Notes: generated by a model not told the origin, from the letters alone. A DNA stretch of 41,636 nt from Streptococcus sp. HPH0090 (GCF_000411475.1 NZ_KE150467.1:23867-65502); one strand, 5' to 3'; shown: positions 13,279 to 24,570, counted from the first letter of the stretch. A program made the numbers and translations.

Positions 13279-14139
13279 CCTGTCCTTATGTCCCACTCTG
13301 ACTCGAGTCACAATGCCATCACTATCAGTTATCCTAAACTCTGTAGAAGAAAGCCACTGTATTATCGCTTGATTACTTTGTGACTGAGCAAATACCTTTA
13401 ACAACTCCTCTTTATCCTCAACTTCAACGACATAGTAGGCAAGACCTGCCATTCCTTGCTCACGAATAGCTAATTTTTTACCACCCCATTCGTTAACAGC
13501 TAGATGATGATGGTAATCCCCTGATGCAATCCAACTAGCGTGTGGAATCGTGAATTTGTCCTCAAGACCGAGAGAGCCTTGGTAAAAGGCAGACGCTTCT
13601 CGACTGTTTTTAACGGATAGATGAACATGCCCCATTCGAGTACCACTTGCAATCACAAAGGGATCTAGTTCTTGTCCCAGTTCATAGATATCTTGGGCAG
13701 ATAGTTCTTCTGTCACACCAATAATACGGCCATCCTCACGAATATCCCAGACTGTCACAGGTTTATCTCTGTAGAGCTCAATCCCGTTACCCTCTAAGTC
13801 TTCCAAATAGATAGCCTCACTATAACCATGGTCCGCTCCACCCACTAGCGGTATCTTTAAATCGAGCAAGTGTTTAAAAACGTTGGCCAAATCTTCTCGA
13901 GTCGGTAAAAGCAAGGCCATATGGTAAAGACCGTAGCTCTGCTTAGGATTCCCTGTATTTTCTGTTTGGATAAGCTTCACCAGCGGTTTTCCTCCAGCAC
14001 CTAGAAGAATTTCTTTTTCCGATTGATTCAAAATCTCCAAACCAAGTAATTGGTGATAAAAAGCAGTCTGATCTGCTAAATCTCTAACATTTAAAGCAAC
14101 CTCTGCCAAATGAATGGGACTATTATATTCGTAAACCAC
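13249..14139 (-). CDS. Two-domain VOC/glyoxalase-fold protein, CatE-like
   Basis: 296-residue protein of the vicinal-oxygen-chelate superfamily, like catechol-2,3-dioxygenase or CatE-type ring-cleaving or thiol-related enzymes of Firmicutes. Two paired modules are visible, about residues 8-125 and 168-285. The first has a complete candidate metal triad: H10 (SPIHLAEV), H73 (LYHMALLL) and E121 (NGIELYRD). The second has H173 (GHVHLSV) and H212 (HHHLAVNEW), but the place where Glu is expected reads DGIVTRV, so this site looks incomplete. The start is a GTG at 14139 with AAAGGAG upstream. A strong promoter with a palindrome overlapping its start region implies repression by a dedicated regulator. 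The substrate cannot be told from sequence. Confidence 0.8.
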   Translation of the reverse strand: MVYEYNSPIHLAEVALNVRDLADQTAFYHQLLGLEILNQSEKEILLGAGGKPLVKLIQTENTGNPKQSYGLYHMALLLPTREDLANVFKHLLDLKIPLVGGADHGYSEAIYLEDLEGNGIELYRDKPVTVWDIREDGRIIGVTEELSAQDIYELGQELDPFVIASGTRMGHVHLSVKNSREASAFYQGSLGLEDKFTIPHASWIASGDYHHHLAVNEWGGKKLAIREQGMAGLAYYVVEVEDKEELLKVFAQSQSNQAIIQWLSSTEFRITDSDGIVTRVRVGHKDRTVQFTLKVD

Positions 14140-14153
14140 AGAAAAACTCCTTT

Positions 14154-14176
14154 GTTGTAACTTTTATTGTTACAAC
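14154..14176 (-). promoter_or_regulatory. Perfect inverted repeat (probable operator) at the VOC promoter
   Basis: GTTGTAAC (14154-14161) and GTTACAAC (14169-14176) form an 8-bp perfect inverted repeat with a 7-base spacer. It lies immediately after the -10 and before the ribosome site. Position and symmetry suit a repressor operator; the regulator is not in the window. Confidence 0.65.
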
Positions 14177-14177
14177 T

Positions 14178-14205
14178 ATTATACTCCCTTCTCAACAAAT
14201 GTCAA
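14178..14205 (-). promoter_or_regulatory. Promoter of the VOC gene
   Basis: Minus-strand TTGACA (14200-14205) and TATAAT (14178-14183), both consensus, are 16 bp apart. Confidence 0.85.
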
Positions 14206-14230
14206 TCCAGATGCTTAGAGATGATAAATG

Positions 14231-14261
14231 CAAGAAAAATCCTCCCCATGTAGGAAGGATT
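14231..14261 (-). terminator. Terminator of the adc operon
   Basis: AATCCTTCC (14253-14261) pairs with GGGAGGATT (14238-14246) around a 6-base loop with one G-U pair, then TTTTCTT on the minus strand. It begins about 10 bases after the adcA stop. Confidence 0.85.
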
Positions 14262-14269
14262 GTTTCGAT

Positions 14270-15772
14270 TTAATGAGCCAACATTTCTTGGGCGATTTCT
14301 TGACCAGATAAATTCTCTGGATAGTAGGTTGGCCAATTGTCCATCTCCTCAAAGAGGGCTTCTTGGCTAGTTCCTCCAAAGAAAATATGGAAGTGCCCAG
14401 TCTTAACTGGTGCGATATTGTGGTCGCTGAATTGAACATACTTAAATTGTCCAGCGTCCGCATCTGTTGCTTCAAAGAGATAACGGACTCCACGATTCCC
14501 TTTCTTGTAAGTCAAGATTTTCTTGCCGACATACTTGTAAGTATATTTCTTACTTTGGTCTCCTTGGATGAATTCCATCGTATTATCTATAATGTTAATC
14601 TTGCTTACATCTGTTTGGTAACCTTTTTGATAGTAGGCCTTGTATTCATCCTTGGTCATCTTACCAGTCAATTTAGCCTTGTAATCAAAGACTTGGTCAA
14701 GAGTACCATTTTCAAGGAAAGGATAAACAGACTGCCAGTTGCCAGCATAATCACTCAAGGTACGATCCTTGACATCGGCATCCTCAAAGTAACCATTTTG
14801 AACGGTTTTAGTTTCCTCTGCTTTTTCTGGTTCAATTTCTGCTCCTGCCTGGTCAGTTGTTTGCTTGAGGGCCTTGAGATTTTTCTCCATGACAGAGATA
14901 TAGTTCTCTCCCGCCTTCATATCCTCTTCGGTCAAGCTTTCAAGAGGATTCAGAACGTCTAACTTAACTCCTGTTTCTTTTGAAAGAGTATTGGCTAGAG
15001 CTTGAGAGGCATTTTCTTCAAAGTAAATATAAGAAATCTTGTTTTTCTTGATGTACTCGGTCAATTCTGCCAAACGGCTTGCTGAAGGCTCCGCATCTGG
15101 TGAAAGACCTGAGATAGAGACTTGATTGAGTCCGTAGTCCAAGGCTAGATAACGAAAGGCTGCGTGCTGAGTCACAAAACTCTTTTGTTTAGCACTAGAA
15201 AGACCTTCAGTATAGGATTTATCCAAGGCTTGTAGTTTTTCGATATAGGCCGCTGCGTTTTGTTCAAAAGTCGCCTTCTTATCTGGATAGTCAGCTGAAA
15301 GACTGTCACGGATGTGCTCTACAAGCTTGATTGCACGCGCAGGAGACAACCATACGTGAGGATCATACTCGTGATGATGACCTTCTTCGCCATGGTCATG
15401 GTCTTCCTCTTCTTCACTTCCTGGAAGAAGCAACATATCTCCAGTAGCCTTGATTGTTTTTACTTTTTTCGCATCTAGAGATTCTAAAAGCTTAGGAACC
15501 CAAGTTTCCATATTTTCATTCTCATAAACAAAGGCATCAGCATCTTGGATTTTAGCGACTGCCTTTGGTGATGGTTCATAATCATGTGGCTCTGTTCCAG
15601 CCCCTATTAAAAGTTCGACATTGGCTGTGTCCCCTGCTACTTGCTTGGTAAATTCGTAGACAGGATAGAAAGTTGTGACGATATTTAATTTCCCATCTGC
15701 TTGTTTTTGATTAGAACAAGCGACTAAGAACAAGGTCACAAGACTTGCCAAAAGTAGGCCTAGTTTTTTCAT
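14270..15772 (-). CDS. adcA: Zinc-binding lipoprotein AdcA with C-terminal ZinT domain
   Basis: Solute-binding lipoprotein that captures Zn2+ for the AdcBC transporter, 500 residues. A lipoprotein signal ends in LVAC with the lipidated Cys at 19. The N-terminal cluster A-I binding domain has the expected ligands H63, H139, H203 and E279. A His/Glu/Asp-rich loop (about residues 119-139, with DHDHGEEGHHH) precedes H139. From about residue 325 the protein carries a ZinT domain, with the His-rich FSDHNIAPVKTGHFH near residue 460. This two-domain form is typical of streptococcal AdcA. The gene starts 9 bases after adcB and ends the operon at a strong terminator. Regulation is by AdcR at the operon promoter. 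Confidence 0.96.
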   Translation of the reverse strand: MKKLGLLLASLVTLFLVACSNQKQADGKLNIVTTFYPVYEFTKQVAGDTANVELLIGAGTEPHDYEPSPKAVAKIQDADAFVYENENMETWVPKLLESLDAKKVKTIKATGDMLLLPGSEEEEDHDHGEEGHHHEYDPHVWLSPARAIKLVEHIRDSLSADYPDKKATFEQNAAAYIEKLQALDKSYTEGLSSAKQKSFVTQHAAFRYLALDYGLNQVSISGLSPDAEPSASRLAELTEYIKKNKISYIYFEENASQALANTLSKETGVKLDVLNPLESLTEEDMKAGENYISVMEKNLKALKQTTDQAGAEIEPEKAEETKTVQNGYFEDADVKDRTLSDYAGNWQSVYPFLENGTLDQVFDYKAKLTGKMTKDEYKAYYQKGYQTDVSKINIIDNTMEFIQGDQSKKYTYKYVGKKILTYKKGNRGVRYLFEATDADAGQFKYVQFSDHNIAPVKTGHFHIFFGGTSQEALFEEMDNWPTYYPENLSGQEIAQEMLAH

Positions 15773-15781
15773 TTTCTTCTC

Positions 15782-16588
15782 CTATTTGATAAAACGTTTG
15801 AGTAAGCTGACTAACAAAAAGACAACTACAAAGATAATGGTAATACTTGCACTCGGTGGTGTCTCTGCATAGTAGGAGATATAAAGTCCCGCCACCATAC
15901 CTAGAAAACCAATAACGCTGGCAAGAATCATCACCGAACTAAAGTTCTTCCCTAAACGCAAAGCGATACTAGCTGGTAGGACCATGATGGTCGATACCAA
16001 GAGTGCTCCTGCAGCTGGGATCATGAGGGCAATAGCCACACCCGTCACCATGTTAAAGAGGATAGACATAGTACGCACTGGAAGGCCATCTACAAAAGCT
16101 GTATCCTCGTCAAAGGTTAGGATATACATGGGTCTCAAAAAGAGGAAGGTCAGGATTAAAACAACCGCTGCAATGACAAAGAGCCCAATCACCTGCTCTT
16201 GACTAATAGTCACGATAGAACCAAAGAGGTATTGGTCCAAACTCATAGAGCTAGAACTCTTACCCTTGCTCATAACAATGAGTGAAACCGCAAGACCTGT
16301 TGACATGAGGATGGCTGTTCCAATCTCCATAAAGCTCTTGTAAACCGTGCGGAGATACTCAAGGAAGACCGCTGCAATCAAGACAATGACAATGGTTGAG
16401 ATGGTCGGAGAAATCCCTAAAACCAAACCAAAGGCAACACCCGAAAGCGAGACGTGGCTGAGAGTATCACTCATAAGGCTCTGACGACGCAAGATGAGGA
16501 AGGTCCCAAGCACTGGTGAAAAGAGACTCATGGCAATAACAGCCAAAAAGGCCCGCTGCATAAAATCATAAGACAATAGATTAAGCAT
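15782..16588 (-). CDS. adcB: Zinc ABC transporter permease AdcB
   Basis: Membrane permease of the zinc uptake ABC transporter, 268 residues from the ATG at 16588 ([11 protein letters not shown]), with an AGGAGGTGGA ribosome site in front. The frame is open further upstream, but that extension lies inside adcC and is not hydrophobic, so it is not used. Multiple transmembrane segments fit the ABC-3 family (ZnuB/AdcB/MntB), including the [15 protein letters not shown] segment that contacts the ATPase. It overlaps the end of adcC by 8 bases, which suggests translational coupling. Confidence 0.95.
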   Translation of the reverse strand: MLNLLSYDFMQRAFLAVIAMSLFSPVLGTFLILRRQSLMSDTLSHVSLSGVAFGLVLGISPTISTIVIVLIAAVFLEYLRTVYKSFMEIGTAILMSTGLAVSLIVMSKGKSSSSMSLDQYLFGSIVTISQEQVIGLFVIAAVVLILTFLFLRPMYILTFDEDTAFVDGLPVRTMSILFNMVTGVAIALMIPAAGALLVSTIMVLPASIALRLGKNFSSVMILASVIGFLGMVAGLYISYYAETPPSASITIIFVVVFLLVSLLKRFIK

Positions 16589-17285
16589 GCTCCACCTCCT
16601 GGTCATTTTCATGGACATTGAAACAACGCCATGGTGAATCTTGGTCTCGAACAAGGTGGATGTTACGGTCTGCGTAGTCCTTGACCTCTTCAGGATCATG
16701 AGTAATCATCAAAACAGCTTTGCCATGATGGTGGGCACTGTGATGCATGAGCTCATAAAATTCATTCTTGGTACCGGCATCCATCCCTGTTGTCGGCTCA
16801 TCTAAGATAAAAATATCTGGATCTGAAGCAAACATACGTGCAATGACAGCTCTTTGCTTTTGCCCGCCAGAGAGAGAACCAATGCGTTTATCCCGATGTT
16901 CCCACATGCCAACTGAGTTTAAACTCACCTTGATGTGTTCCTCATCGTGGGCATTCAAACGACGGAACCAGCCCTTTCTTGGATAGCGGCCTGATTTGAC
17001 AAATTCATAAACAGTACTTGGAAAACCTGCATTAAAACTGGCGATCTGCTGAGGAAGATAGGCAATTCTTAATTTTTTCCCATGAATATTTGTCTTTGAA
17101 ATAGTAACCTTGCCAAATCTTGGTTGCAAAATACCCAGACTAGCCTTGATAAGAGTAGTTTTTGCCGCGCCATTCTCTCCCGTTAGGGTAACAAACTCCC
17201 CACTATCAACACTATAATTAATGTGTTCAAGCACAGGTTCCTTGTCATAATAGAAGGACAAATCTTCTACCGTGATGTATCTCAT
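16581..17285 (-). CDS. adcC: Zinc ABC transporter ATPase AdcC
   Basis: Cytoplasmic ATPase of the zinc importer, 234 residues. The Walker A (residues 36-44) reads GENGAAKTT, with Ala where the consensus GxxGxGK[ST] has its third Gly. The signature LSGGQ, Walker B ([11 protein letters not shown]) and switch His (MITHD) are normal. From memory the same Ala is found in pneumococcal AdcC, so it is a lineage trait and not a lesion. The start overlaps the adcR stop by one base, and the end overlaps adcB. A His-rich run (HHSAHHHG) lies near residue 180. Confidence 0.95.
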   Translation of the reverse strand: MRYITVEDLSFYYDKEPVLEHINYSVDSGEFVTLTGENGAAKTTLIKASLGILQPRFGKVTISKTNIHGKKLRIAYLPQQIASFNAGFPSTVYEFVKSGRYPRKGWFRRLNAHDEEHIKVSLNSVGMWEHRDKRIGSLSGGQKQRAVIARMFASDPDIFILDEPTTGMDAGTKNEFYELMHHSAHHHGKAVLMITHDPEEVKDYADRNIHLVRDQDSPWRCFNVHENDQEVEHA

Positions 17286-17725
17286 TACTTGATTTCTCCT
17301 ACTAAAGCAGTTAAAAACCGCTGAATAATTTGTTGCTCGTTTGGTGTAAATTGAGTAGCAACCTGCTCATAGATCGAGAGGGTATGTTCATGATGGCGAT
17401 GGTGTTCTTCTGCGATAGATCTAGCCAAATCTGTCAATTGATAAAAAATCACTCGAGCATCTTTGGGATCCTTAGAGGTTTCAAGCATACCCTCTTTAAT
17501 CAAGGATTTGATAGCCTTAGTGACAGCAGCTTGACTGACATTGAGACGTCGAGCTAACTCAGAATTGGTTAATGATTCTTCTGATAATAGCATTAGGATA
17601 TGCTCCTGGGTATTTGTTAAAGCCACATCACTCGTGCAATGACCAATCAAAATTTCATGCTGGTTTTCAGCTTTTAGGATAATCTCATTTAAAAATTGAT
17701 CAATATCCTTCGCCAATTGTCTCAT
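17285..17725 (-). CDS. adcR: Zinc-responsive MarR-family repressor AdcR
   Basis: 146-residue winged-helix regulator that represses zinc uptake genes when zinc-loaded. Known AdcR metal ligands are all present at the expected numbers: E24, C30, E41, H42, E107, H108 and H112. The recognition helix is around residues 52-72 ([22 protein letters not shown]). It is the first gene of adcRCBA, and the operon promoter carries an AdcR box, so it represses itself. A clean GGAGC-type ribosome site precedes the ATG. Confidence 0.96.
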   Translation of the reverse strand: MRQLAKDIDQFLNEIILKAENQHEILIGHCTSDVALTNTQEHILMLLSEESLTNSELARRLNVSQAAVTKAIKSLIKEGMLETSKDPKDARVIFYQLTDLARSIAEEHHRHHEHTLSIYEQVATQFTPNEQQIIQRFLTALVGEIK

Positions 17726-17783
17726 GATTTGCTCCTTTCTCAGAACAGAATTACTTTAAAATACAAGATTTTTACTTCGTTTC

Positions 17784-17822
17784 TTTACCAGTTAAGTATA
17801 TCACATCCCAGTTAAAAGTCAA
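17784..17822 (-). promoter_or_regulatory. adc promoter with AdcR operator
   Basis: Minus-strand TTGACT (17817-17822) and TATACT (17795-17800) are 16 bp apart. TTAACTGGTAAA (17784-17795) matches the AdcR consensus TTAACYRGTTAA at 11 of 12 positions and sits immediately downstream of the -10, sharing one base with it. A second half site, TTAACTGG (17808-17815), lies in the spacer. Confidence 0.8.
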
Positions 17823-17935
17823 GAAAAAAGATGAAAACATCTGATATGTTTTCATTCCCTCTACAGACTTTTACTTCCTTCATTCAAAAGGAAACTTCAC
17901 TACTACACTAACCTTTACCCAAATTTCATTGATTA

Positions 17936-17962
17936 CAAAAAGCCCAAACCAAGGTTCAGGCT
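17936..17962 (-). terminator. Terminator of the dlt operon
   Basis: AGCCTGAACC (17953-17962) pairs with GGTTTGGGCT (17941-17950, two G-U pairs), followed by TTTTT on the minus strand, just after the dltD stop. The 120 or so bases from here to the adcR promoter hold nothing else that I recognise. Confidence 0.8.
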
Positions 17963-17972
17963 CTGTTGCTAT

Positions 17973-19476
<1,504 letters not shown>

Positions 19477-19486
19477 TTAATTCCTT

Positions 19487-20731
19487 TTATTTTTTAAACC
19501 ATAAATCATTCAAAAATCCAGAAAAGATTAAGAACGACACCATTACGACATGAAAGGTTATCACCATGCCAATCAACTGAGCCCAACGATTCTCAAGCAA
19601 GGGAGCTCTCCCTGCTTTCTTACGTTCTTTATTGAGCGTTTTTTTCTTCCGAACCCAGGCATCATTAATGACTAAGCCTACTCCATGAAAGAGTCCGTAG
19701 ACGATGTAAAACCAAGTTATCCCATGCCAGAAGCCCATAAGGAGCATGTTCAGGATATAGGCGACACTTGAAGTCATATTTCGATTCTTAAACAATCTCT
19801 TTCTCGTCATCAACATAACCATACGCATGAAGACAAAGTCACGGAACCAGAAAGATAAACTCATGTGCCAACGATTCCAAAACTCTTTCAAATCTCTCGA
19901 CAAGAAAGGTTTGTTGAAGTTGATTGGACTACGAATTCCCATCAGATTTGAAATCGCCAAAGCAAACATAGAATAACCCGCAAAATCAAAGAAGAGCTCC
20001 AAACCAAATGTATACATGACTGCGACCACATAATAGTTAAAGAGACCACCTGTCTGTAAAGCTAGATTTTTTAGCGGAGGTAATAAGATTTCACCTAAAA
20101 TATGAGCTAGGATAAATTTATACAGAAATCCTAACATGATATACCGAACGGACTCAGCTAGCATATCCATCAATTCATCGCGTTCTGGAATCGTCTTATA
20201 ATTTTCATTAAAACGTTTGAAACGATCAATGGGACCACTTGAGAAAGTCGGCATAAAGAGAAGAAAACGCAAATATTCCCACATTTTCAAATCCTTAATG
20301 ACTCCATCTCTCAGTTCGATGATGATTCCCACCGAACGAAAGGTCAAATAAGAGATTCCTATAAATCCCAGGAAAGACTGTGTGCCATTAATAGCTGGTT
20401 GCACCTTTACAAAGATGATGGGAAGTAACGATAATAGACTCACCAAGTAGAAAATCCATTTGCCATCTCGGACTTTTCGATACTGCTTGTAAAAAAGTAC
20501 CAGTAATATTTGCCATATCAGATAAATTCCTAAGGCAGCTATTTGATTAGTCTTGCCCCCCGTCAACATAGTAACGATAAAGAACAAACTAACCAATATT
20601 TCATACCAGGCAAAACGTTTTTTGAAAAAAAGACCGATAAAGATTGGCAAAATTGCAGCAATCACATACAAAAAATACTGCGGATTCCCATACGGCTCAA
20701 TATAAGGTAGCTGTTTCAGGAAATCCATCAT
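19487..20731 (-). CDS. dltB: D-alanyl transfer membrane protein DltB (MBOAT)
   Basis: 414-residue polytopic membrane protein of the MBOAT family that passes D-alanine from DltC across the membrane. The catalytic His lies in [11 protein letters not shown] near residue 335. [16 protein letters not shown] upstream of it is the typical cytoplasmic re-entrant segment. The start overlaps the dltA stop by four bases (ATGA), implying coupled translation. Confidence 0.95.
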   Translation of the reverse strand: MMDFLKQLPYIEPYGNPQYFLYVIAAILPIFIGLFFKKRFAWYEILVSLFFIVTMLTGGKTNQIAALGIYLIWQILLVLFYKQYRKVRDGKWIFYLVSLLSLLPIIFVKVQPAINGTQSFLGFIGISYLTFRSVGIIIELRDGVIKDLKMWEYLRFLLFMPTFSSGPIDRFKRFNENYKTIPERDELMDMLAESVRYIMLGFLYKFILAHILGEILLPPLKNLALQTGGLFNYYVVAVMYTFGLELFFDFAGYSMFALAISNLMGIRSPINFNKPFLSRDLKEFWNRWHMSLSFWFRDFVFMRMVMLMTRKRLFKNRNMTSSVAYILNMLLMGFWHGITWFYIVYGLFHGVGLVINDAWVRKKKTLNKERKKAGRAPLLENRWAQLIGMVITFHVVMVSFLIFSGFLNDLWFKK

Positions 20732-22278
20732 CTATTATTCACCTCATTAATCAATCCTTTAATGTCAATCTTCCCATTTGGAGTTAGTGGTAAATCCTCT
20801 CTATAAAGGAACTTAGATGGCATCATATAAGACATCATAATATCCTCCAAATCTTCCTTAATGGCCTTCGTGATATCAATTTCACGCTCAAATTGTTCTT
20901 TGACGCCCTCTTTTAAGATGACATAAGCCAAGAGATTTTGGACCTTGTGATCTTTATTATAACGTGGAACTGCGACAGCCGATTCGATATACTTCGATTT
21001 GTTCAAGTTCTGAGAGACATCCTCTAGCTCGATACGATAACCGTTAAACTTGATTTGGAAGTCCATCCGTCCACCATAGAGAAGGAGACCTTCATCCGTC
21101 ATGGTTCCGACATCTCCTGTATGGTAGGCCGGAAGACCTTCGAATTCGAAGAAGGCTTCTGCTGTTTTCTCTGGGTTATTCATATAACCCTTTGAAACGG
21201 CTGGACCAGATACGATGATCTCCCCTTGCTCACCATTTGGCAATTTGTTGCCTGCCTCATCAATGATGAAGGTTGGAGAATCTTCTTTGGTGTAACCAAT
21301 TGGCAGACGTTTCAAAGTCGCTAACATCTCATCTGTAACGGCTACAGCCGAAAGAGCTACAGTTGCTTCTGTTGGGCCGTAGGCATTGATGATGCGTGCA
21401 TTTGGGAAACGCTCGCGCAATTTCTGAGCGGTTTTAACGGTCAACTCTTCCCCATCAAAGTAGAAATGGGTGATTCCTGGCATCTTTTCAGCATTGAAAT
21501 CTTCAGATAACATGGCCATATCTGCAAAAGATGGTGTTGAAGTCCAGATTGCAATCGGAAGAGAAAAGATTGTCGCAAAGAGTTGTTTGAAGTCTTGAGT
21601 GATGGCTGACGGAAGAGCAAAAAGGGTTCCTCCAAGAGCCAAGGTCGGTGCCCAGTACATGACAGACAAGTCAAAAGAATATGGTGGTTGTGCCAACATT
21701 TGCGGACGCTCTGGCGTTGCAAATTCCTTATCCGTAATCATCCAGTTGGTAAAGCTGAGCAAGTTGTCGTGCGAAATTTGCACCCCTTTTGGTTTCCCAG
21801 TTGTCCCTGAGGTAAAGATGATGTAGTAGTTATCATCCCCTTTGACCGGATGTTGCAAGTCATAGGCATGCTGAGCCGCATAAGCTTCATGCACTTGCTC
21901 CAAGGACATGATTGGAGCAACTGGGTTTTCCAATGGAAATTCATTGATGGCAATGATTAAGCTTGGCTCTGCTACTTCAACAATGGCAGATACGCGCTCC
22001 AAGGCAGAGTGGCTATCAATTGGGATATAGGCATGGCCAGATTTTGTCAAGGCAACAAAGGTAGCCAACATCTCATACTCCTGACCACCAAAAACGACTA
22101 CAGGAGATTTTTCAGGTAATCCTAGATGATCAATGACTGCAGCCAAGCTATCAGAATCGGCTTTCAAATCACCATAGGTATGTTCCTTACCAAGAACATT
22201 ATATACCGGAAAATTGGGCTGAGTTTGAGCGAAATGCTCAATTCTTTCAATCATATCTCTAATTGGCTTATTAGACAC
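20728..22278 (-). CDS. dltA: D-alanine--DltC ligase DltA
   Basis: 516-residue adenylating enzyme that activates D-alanine with ATP and loads it onto DltC. The P-loop-like core motif [14 protein letters not shown] is near residue 155, [11 protein letters not shown] near 415, and the C-terminal catalytic Lys in PNGKID near 505. The start is a GTG at 22278, with TAAGGAGAG upstream, 17 bases after the dltX stop. Confidence 0.96.
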   Translation of the reverse strand: MSNKPIRDMIERIEHFAQTQPNFPVYNVLGKEHTYGDLKADSDSLAAVIDHLGLPEKSPVVVFGGQEYEMLATFVALTKSGHAYIPIDSHSALERVSAIVEVAEPSLIIAINEFPLENPVAPIMSLEQVHEAYAAQHAYDLQHPVKGDDNYYIIFTSGTTGKPKGVQISHDNLLSFTNWMITDKEFATPERPQMLAQPPYSFDLSVMYWAPTLALGGTLFALPSAITQDFKQLFATIFSLPIAIWTSTPSFADMAMLSEDFNAEKMPGITHFYFDGEELTVKTAQKLRERFPNARIINAYGPTEATVALSAVAVTDEMLATLKRLPIGYTKEDSPTFIIDEAGNKLPNGEQGEIIVSGPAVSKGYMNNPEKTAEAFFEFEGLPAYHTGDVGTMTDEGLLLYGGRMDFQIKFNGYRIELEDVSQNLNKSKYIESAVAVPRYNKDHKVQNLLAYVILKEGVKEQFEREIDITKAIKEDLEDIMMSYMMPSKFLYREDLPLTPNGKIDIKGLINEVNNR

Positions 22279-22295
22279 GACGCTCTCTCCTTAAA

Positions 22296-22427
22296 CTAAA
22301 ATTCATTGTAAATAAAACTTCCCTGACTTTGCCCTAGATAACTAAAGAAATAAAGTAACCCCAGCAAAACAATAAAATACAGGACTGTCTGCCCTAAAAA
22401 AACATAGTATGGTTTCTTTTTGTTCAT
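22296..22427 (-). CDS. dltX: Teichoic acid D-alanylation small membrane protein DltX
   Basis: 43-residue protein starting MNKKKPYYVF. It has one transmembrane helix (about residues 8-31) and the C-terminal signature FIYNEF. That ending, the position directly before dltA and the length identify DltX, the small membrane partner of the DltB/DltD step. The ribosome site is weak (AGAAA). It is the first gene of dltXABCD. Confidence 0.92.
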   Translation of the reverse strand: MNKKKPYYVFLGQTVLYFIVLLGLLYFFSYLGQSQGSFIYNEF

Positions 22428-22498
22428 GGTTAATTTCTTTTCTGTAAATTTTCATCAATTTTTTCGCAAACATACAATTGCTATTTTATCTTGTTCCC

Positions 22499-22528
22499 AT
22501 TTTACCACTTTATTCCCTTTGTTTTCAA
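22499..22528 (-). promoter_or_regulatory. Probable dlt operon promoter
   Basis: Minus-strand TTGAAA (22523-22528) and TAAAAT (22499-22504) are 18 bp apart, giving a leader of about 65 nt before dltX. The remaining bases up to hslO (22529-22699) are AT-rich with no clear CiaR repeat. Confidence 0.55.
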
Positions 22529-22699
22529 CTGTTTACTATTTTTTTAGAAGTTGATTTTTGCTTATTTTAAGACAAGGTAAAATCTTGATGAAAACATCCT
22601 TTGAAAATCTAAATCTTATGACATCCTAAAACCAGCAAATTATAAATCAAACAATTTGAAAGACTAGCAAACACCCCACTCCCCCTTTGAGCATTTTTA

Positions 22700-22708
22700 T
22701 GCTAAAAT
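22700..22708 (+). promoter_or_regulatory. Extended -10 promoter of hslO
   Basis: TGCTAAAAT, with the -10 TAAAAT at 22703-22708 and no good -35. The hslO ATG begins only 7 bases after the -10, so transcription would start on or next to the start codon. Confidence 0.6.
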
Positions 22709-22715
22709 AGTAGCT

Positions 22716-23588
22716 ATGGATAAAATTATTAAAACAATATCAGAAAGTGGATCTTTTCGTGCTTATGTACTGGACAGCACTGAAACCGTCCGCACTGCTC
22801 AAGAAAAACATCAAACTCAAGCTAGCTCAACTGTGGCACTTGGTCGTACTTTGATTGCCAGTCAAATTCTCGCCGCAAACGAAAAGGGGAATACCAAAAT
22901 TACTGTCAAAGTCCTCGGAACTAGCTCACTCGGAGCCATCATCACCGTTGCAGATACTAAGGGAAATGTCAAAGGTTATGTACAAAACCCTGGTGTGGAT
23001 ATTAAAAAAACTGCAACTGGTGAAGTACTAGTGGGACCTTTTGTCGGCAATGGACAATTTCTAGTTATTACTGATTACGGCACTGGAAACCCTTATAATT
23101 CCATGACGCCTCTTATCTCTGGAGAAATTGGCGAAGACCTAGCTTTTTACCTAACAGAAAGCCAACAAACTCCGTCAGCAGTTGGACTTAATGTCCTTTT
23201 AGATGAAGATGACAAGGTCAAGGTTGCTGGTGGCTTCTTGCTACAAGTATTGCCAAATGCCAAGGAAGAAGAAATCGCCCGTTTTGAAAAACGTATCCAA
23301 GAAATGCCAGCCATTTCAACACTGCTAGAGAGTGACGACCATATCGAAGCCCTTCTCAAAGCTATCTACGGCGACGAACCATACAAACGTCTGTCTGAAG
23401 AAGAAATTCGTTTCCAATGCGACTGTAGCAAAGAACGCTTTATGAATGCTCTTGCTAGCCTTCCAAGTTCAGATTTGCAGGAAATGAAGGATGAAGACCA
23501 CGGGGCAGAAATTACTTGTCAATTCTGCCAAACAACTTATAACTTTGATGAAAACGACCTGGAGGAACTCATTCGTGGCAAATCTTAA
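22716..23588 (+). CDS. hslO: Redox-regulated chaperone Hsp33
   Basis: 290-residue cytoplasmic holdase, activated by oxidation of its zinc-binding cysteines. The C-terminal zinc site is complete: C235 and C237 (CDC) with C268 and C271 (CQFC). The N-terminal start [12 protein letters not shown] fits the family and no ribosome site lies upstream. With the -10 only 7 bases before the ATG this suggests a leaderless message. dusB follows with a 14-base overlap, so the two are co-transcribed. Confidence 0.95.
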   Translation: MDKIIKTISESGSFRAYVLDSTETVRTAQEKHQTQASSTVALGRTLIASQILAANEKGNTKITVKVLGTSSLGAIITVADTKGNVKGYVQNPGVDIKKTATGEVLVGPFVGNGQFLVITDYGTGNPYNSMTPLISGEIGEDLAFYLTESQQTPSAVGLNVLLDEDDKVKVAGGFLLQVLPNAKEEEIARFEKRIQEMPAISTLLESDDHIEALLKAIYGDEPYKRLSEEEIRFQCDCSKERFMNALASLPSSDLQEMKDEDHGAEITCQFCQTTYNFDENDLEELIRGKS

Positions 23589-24555
23589 TACACCTTTTAT
23601 GATTGGAAATGTTGAGATTCCCAATCGTACCGTTTTAGCACCTATGGCAGGCGTAACTAACTCTGCCTTTCGTACCATTGCAAAAGAGCTCGGAGCTGGC
23701 CTTGTGGTCATGGAAATGGTCTCTGACAAAGGTATCCAATACAACAATGAAAAGACTCTTCACATGCTTCATATCGATGAAGGAGAAAACCCAGTTTCAA
23801 TCCAACTTTTCGGAAGCGACGAAGATAGCCTAGCACGCGCAGCAGAATTCATCCAAGAAAACACCAAGACCGATATCGTTGATATCAACATGGGCTGCCC
23901 AGTTAATAAAATCGTCAAAAACGAAGCTGGGGCTATGTGGCTCAAGGATCCAGACAAGATCTATTCTATCATTAACAAGGTTCAATCAGTCCTTGATATC
24001 CCTCTCACTGTCAAAATGCGTACAGGCTGGTCTGACCCATCCCTAGCAGTAGAAAATGCCCTTGCCGCTGAAGCTGCAGGTGTTTCTGCCCTTGCTATGC
24101 ATGGTCGTACCCGTGAGCAAATGTATACTGGTCATGCTGACCTAGAGACTCTTCACAGGGTTGCACAAGCTCTGACTAAGATTCCATTTATCGCTAATGG
24201 TGACATCCGCACCGTCCAAGATGCCAAACAACGCATCGAAGAAGTCGGTGCTGATGCTGTTATGATTGGTCGAGTTGCTATGGGCAATCCTTATCTCTTC
24301 AATCAAATCAATCATTACTTCGAAACGGGAGAAATCCTTCCTGATTTGACCTTCGAAGATAAAATGAAAATCGCTTATGAACACTTGAAACGCTTGATTG
24401 ACCTCAAGGGAGAAAAGGTTGCTGTTCGTGAATTCCGTGGACTAGCTCCTCACTATCTCCGTGGTACATCCGGAGCTGCTAAACTTCGTGGAGCCATTTC
24501 ACAAGCTAGCACTCTGGCAGAAATTGAAGCACTCTTACAATTAGATAAAGCATAA
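23575..24555 (+). CDS. dusB: tRNA-dihydrouridine synthase DusB
   Basis: FMN-dependent enzyme that reduces uridine to dihydrouridine in tRNA, 326 residues. The start chosen is the GTG at 23575 (VANLNTPF), with GGAGG nine bases upstream inside the end of hslO. The longer open frame upstream is only the hslO coding region in another frame. Motifs are [12 protein letters not shown] (residues 22-33), the catalytic Cys C108 in [10 protein letters not shown], and the phosphate-binding [10 protein letters not shown] near residue 235. It forms a two-gene unit with hslO and ends at a bidirectional terminator. Confidence 0.94.
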   Translation: MANLNTPFMIGNVEIPNRTVLAPMAGVTNSAFRTIAKELGAGLVVMEMVSDKGIQYNNEKTLHMLHIDEGENPVSIQLFGSDEDSLARAAEFIQENTKTDIVDINMGCPVNKIVKNEAGAMWLKDPDKIYSIINKVQSVLDIPLTVKMRTGWSDPSLAVENALAAEAAGVSALAMHGRTREQMYTGHADLETLHRVAQALTKIPFIANGDIRTVQDAKQRIEEVGADAVMIGRVAMGNPYLFNQINHYFETGEILPDLTFEDKMKIAYEHLKRLIDLKGEKVAVREFRGLAPHYLRGTSGAAKLRGAISQASTLAEIEALLQLDKA

Positions 24556-24570
24556 TCTTCTATCTCACAA

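Noticed and set aside
16589..16699. N-terminal extension of adcB
   Set aside because: It lies inside the adcC coding region in another frame, is hydrophilic, and a strong ribosome site serves the ATG at 16588.
16581..17285. AdcC Walker A with Ala in place of Gly as a broken ATPase
   Set aside because: The other ATPase motifs are intact and the same residue is, from memory, normal in streptococcal AdcC.
22566..22582. TTTAAG-N5-GTAAAA upstream of dltX as a CiaR box
   Set aside because: The second half does not fit the TTTAAG repeat, so CiaR control of dlt cannot be supported from the sequence.
23491..23574. N-terminal extension of dusB
   Set aside because: It is hslO coding sequence in another frame; the GTG at 23575 has GGAGG at the right distance.
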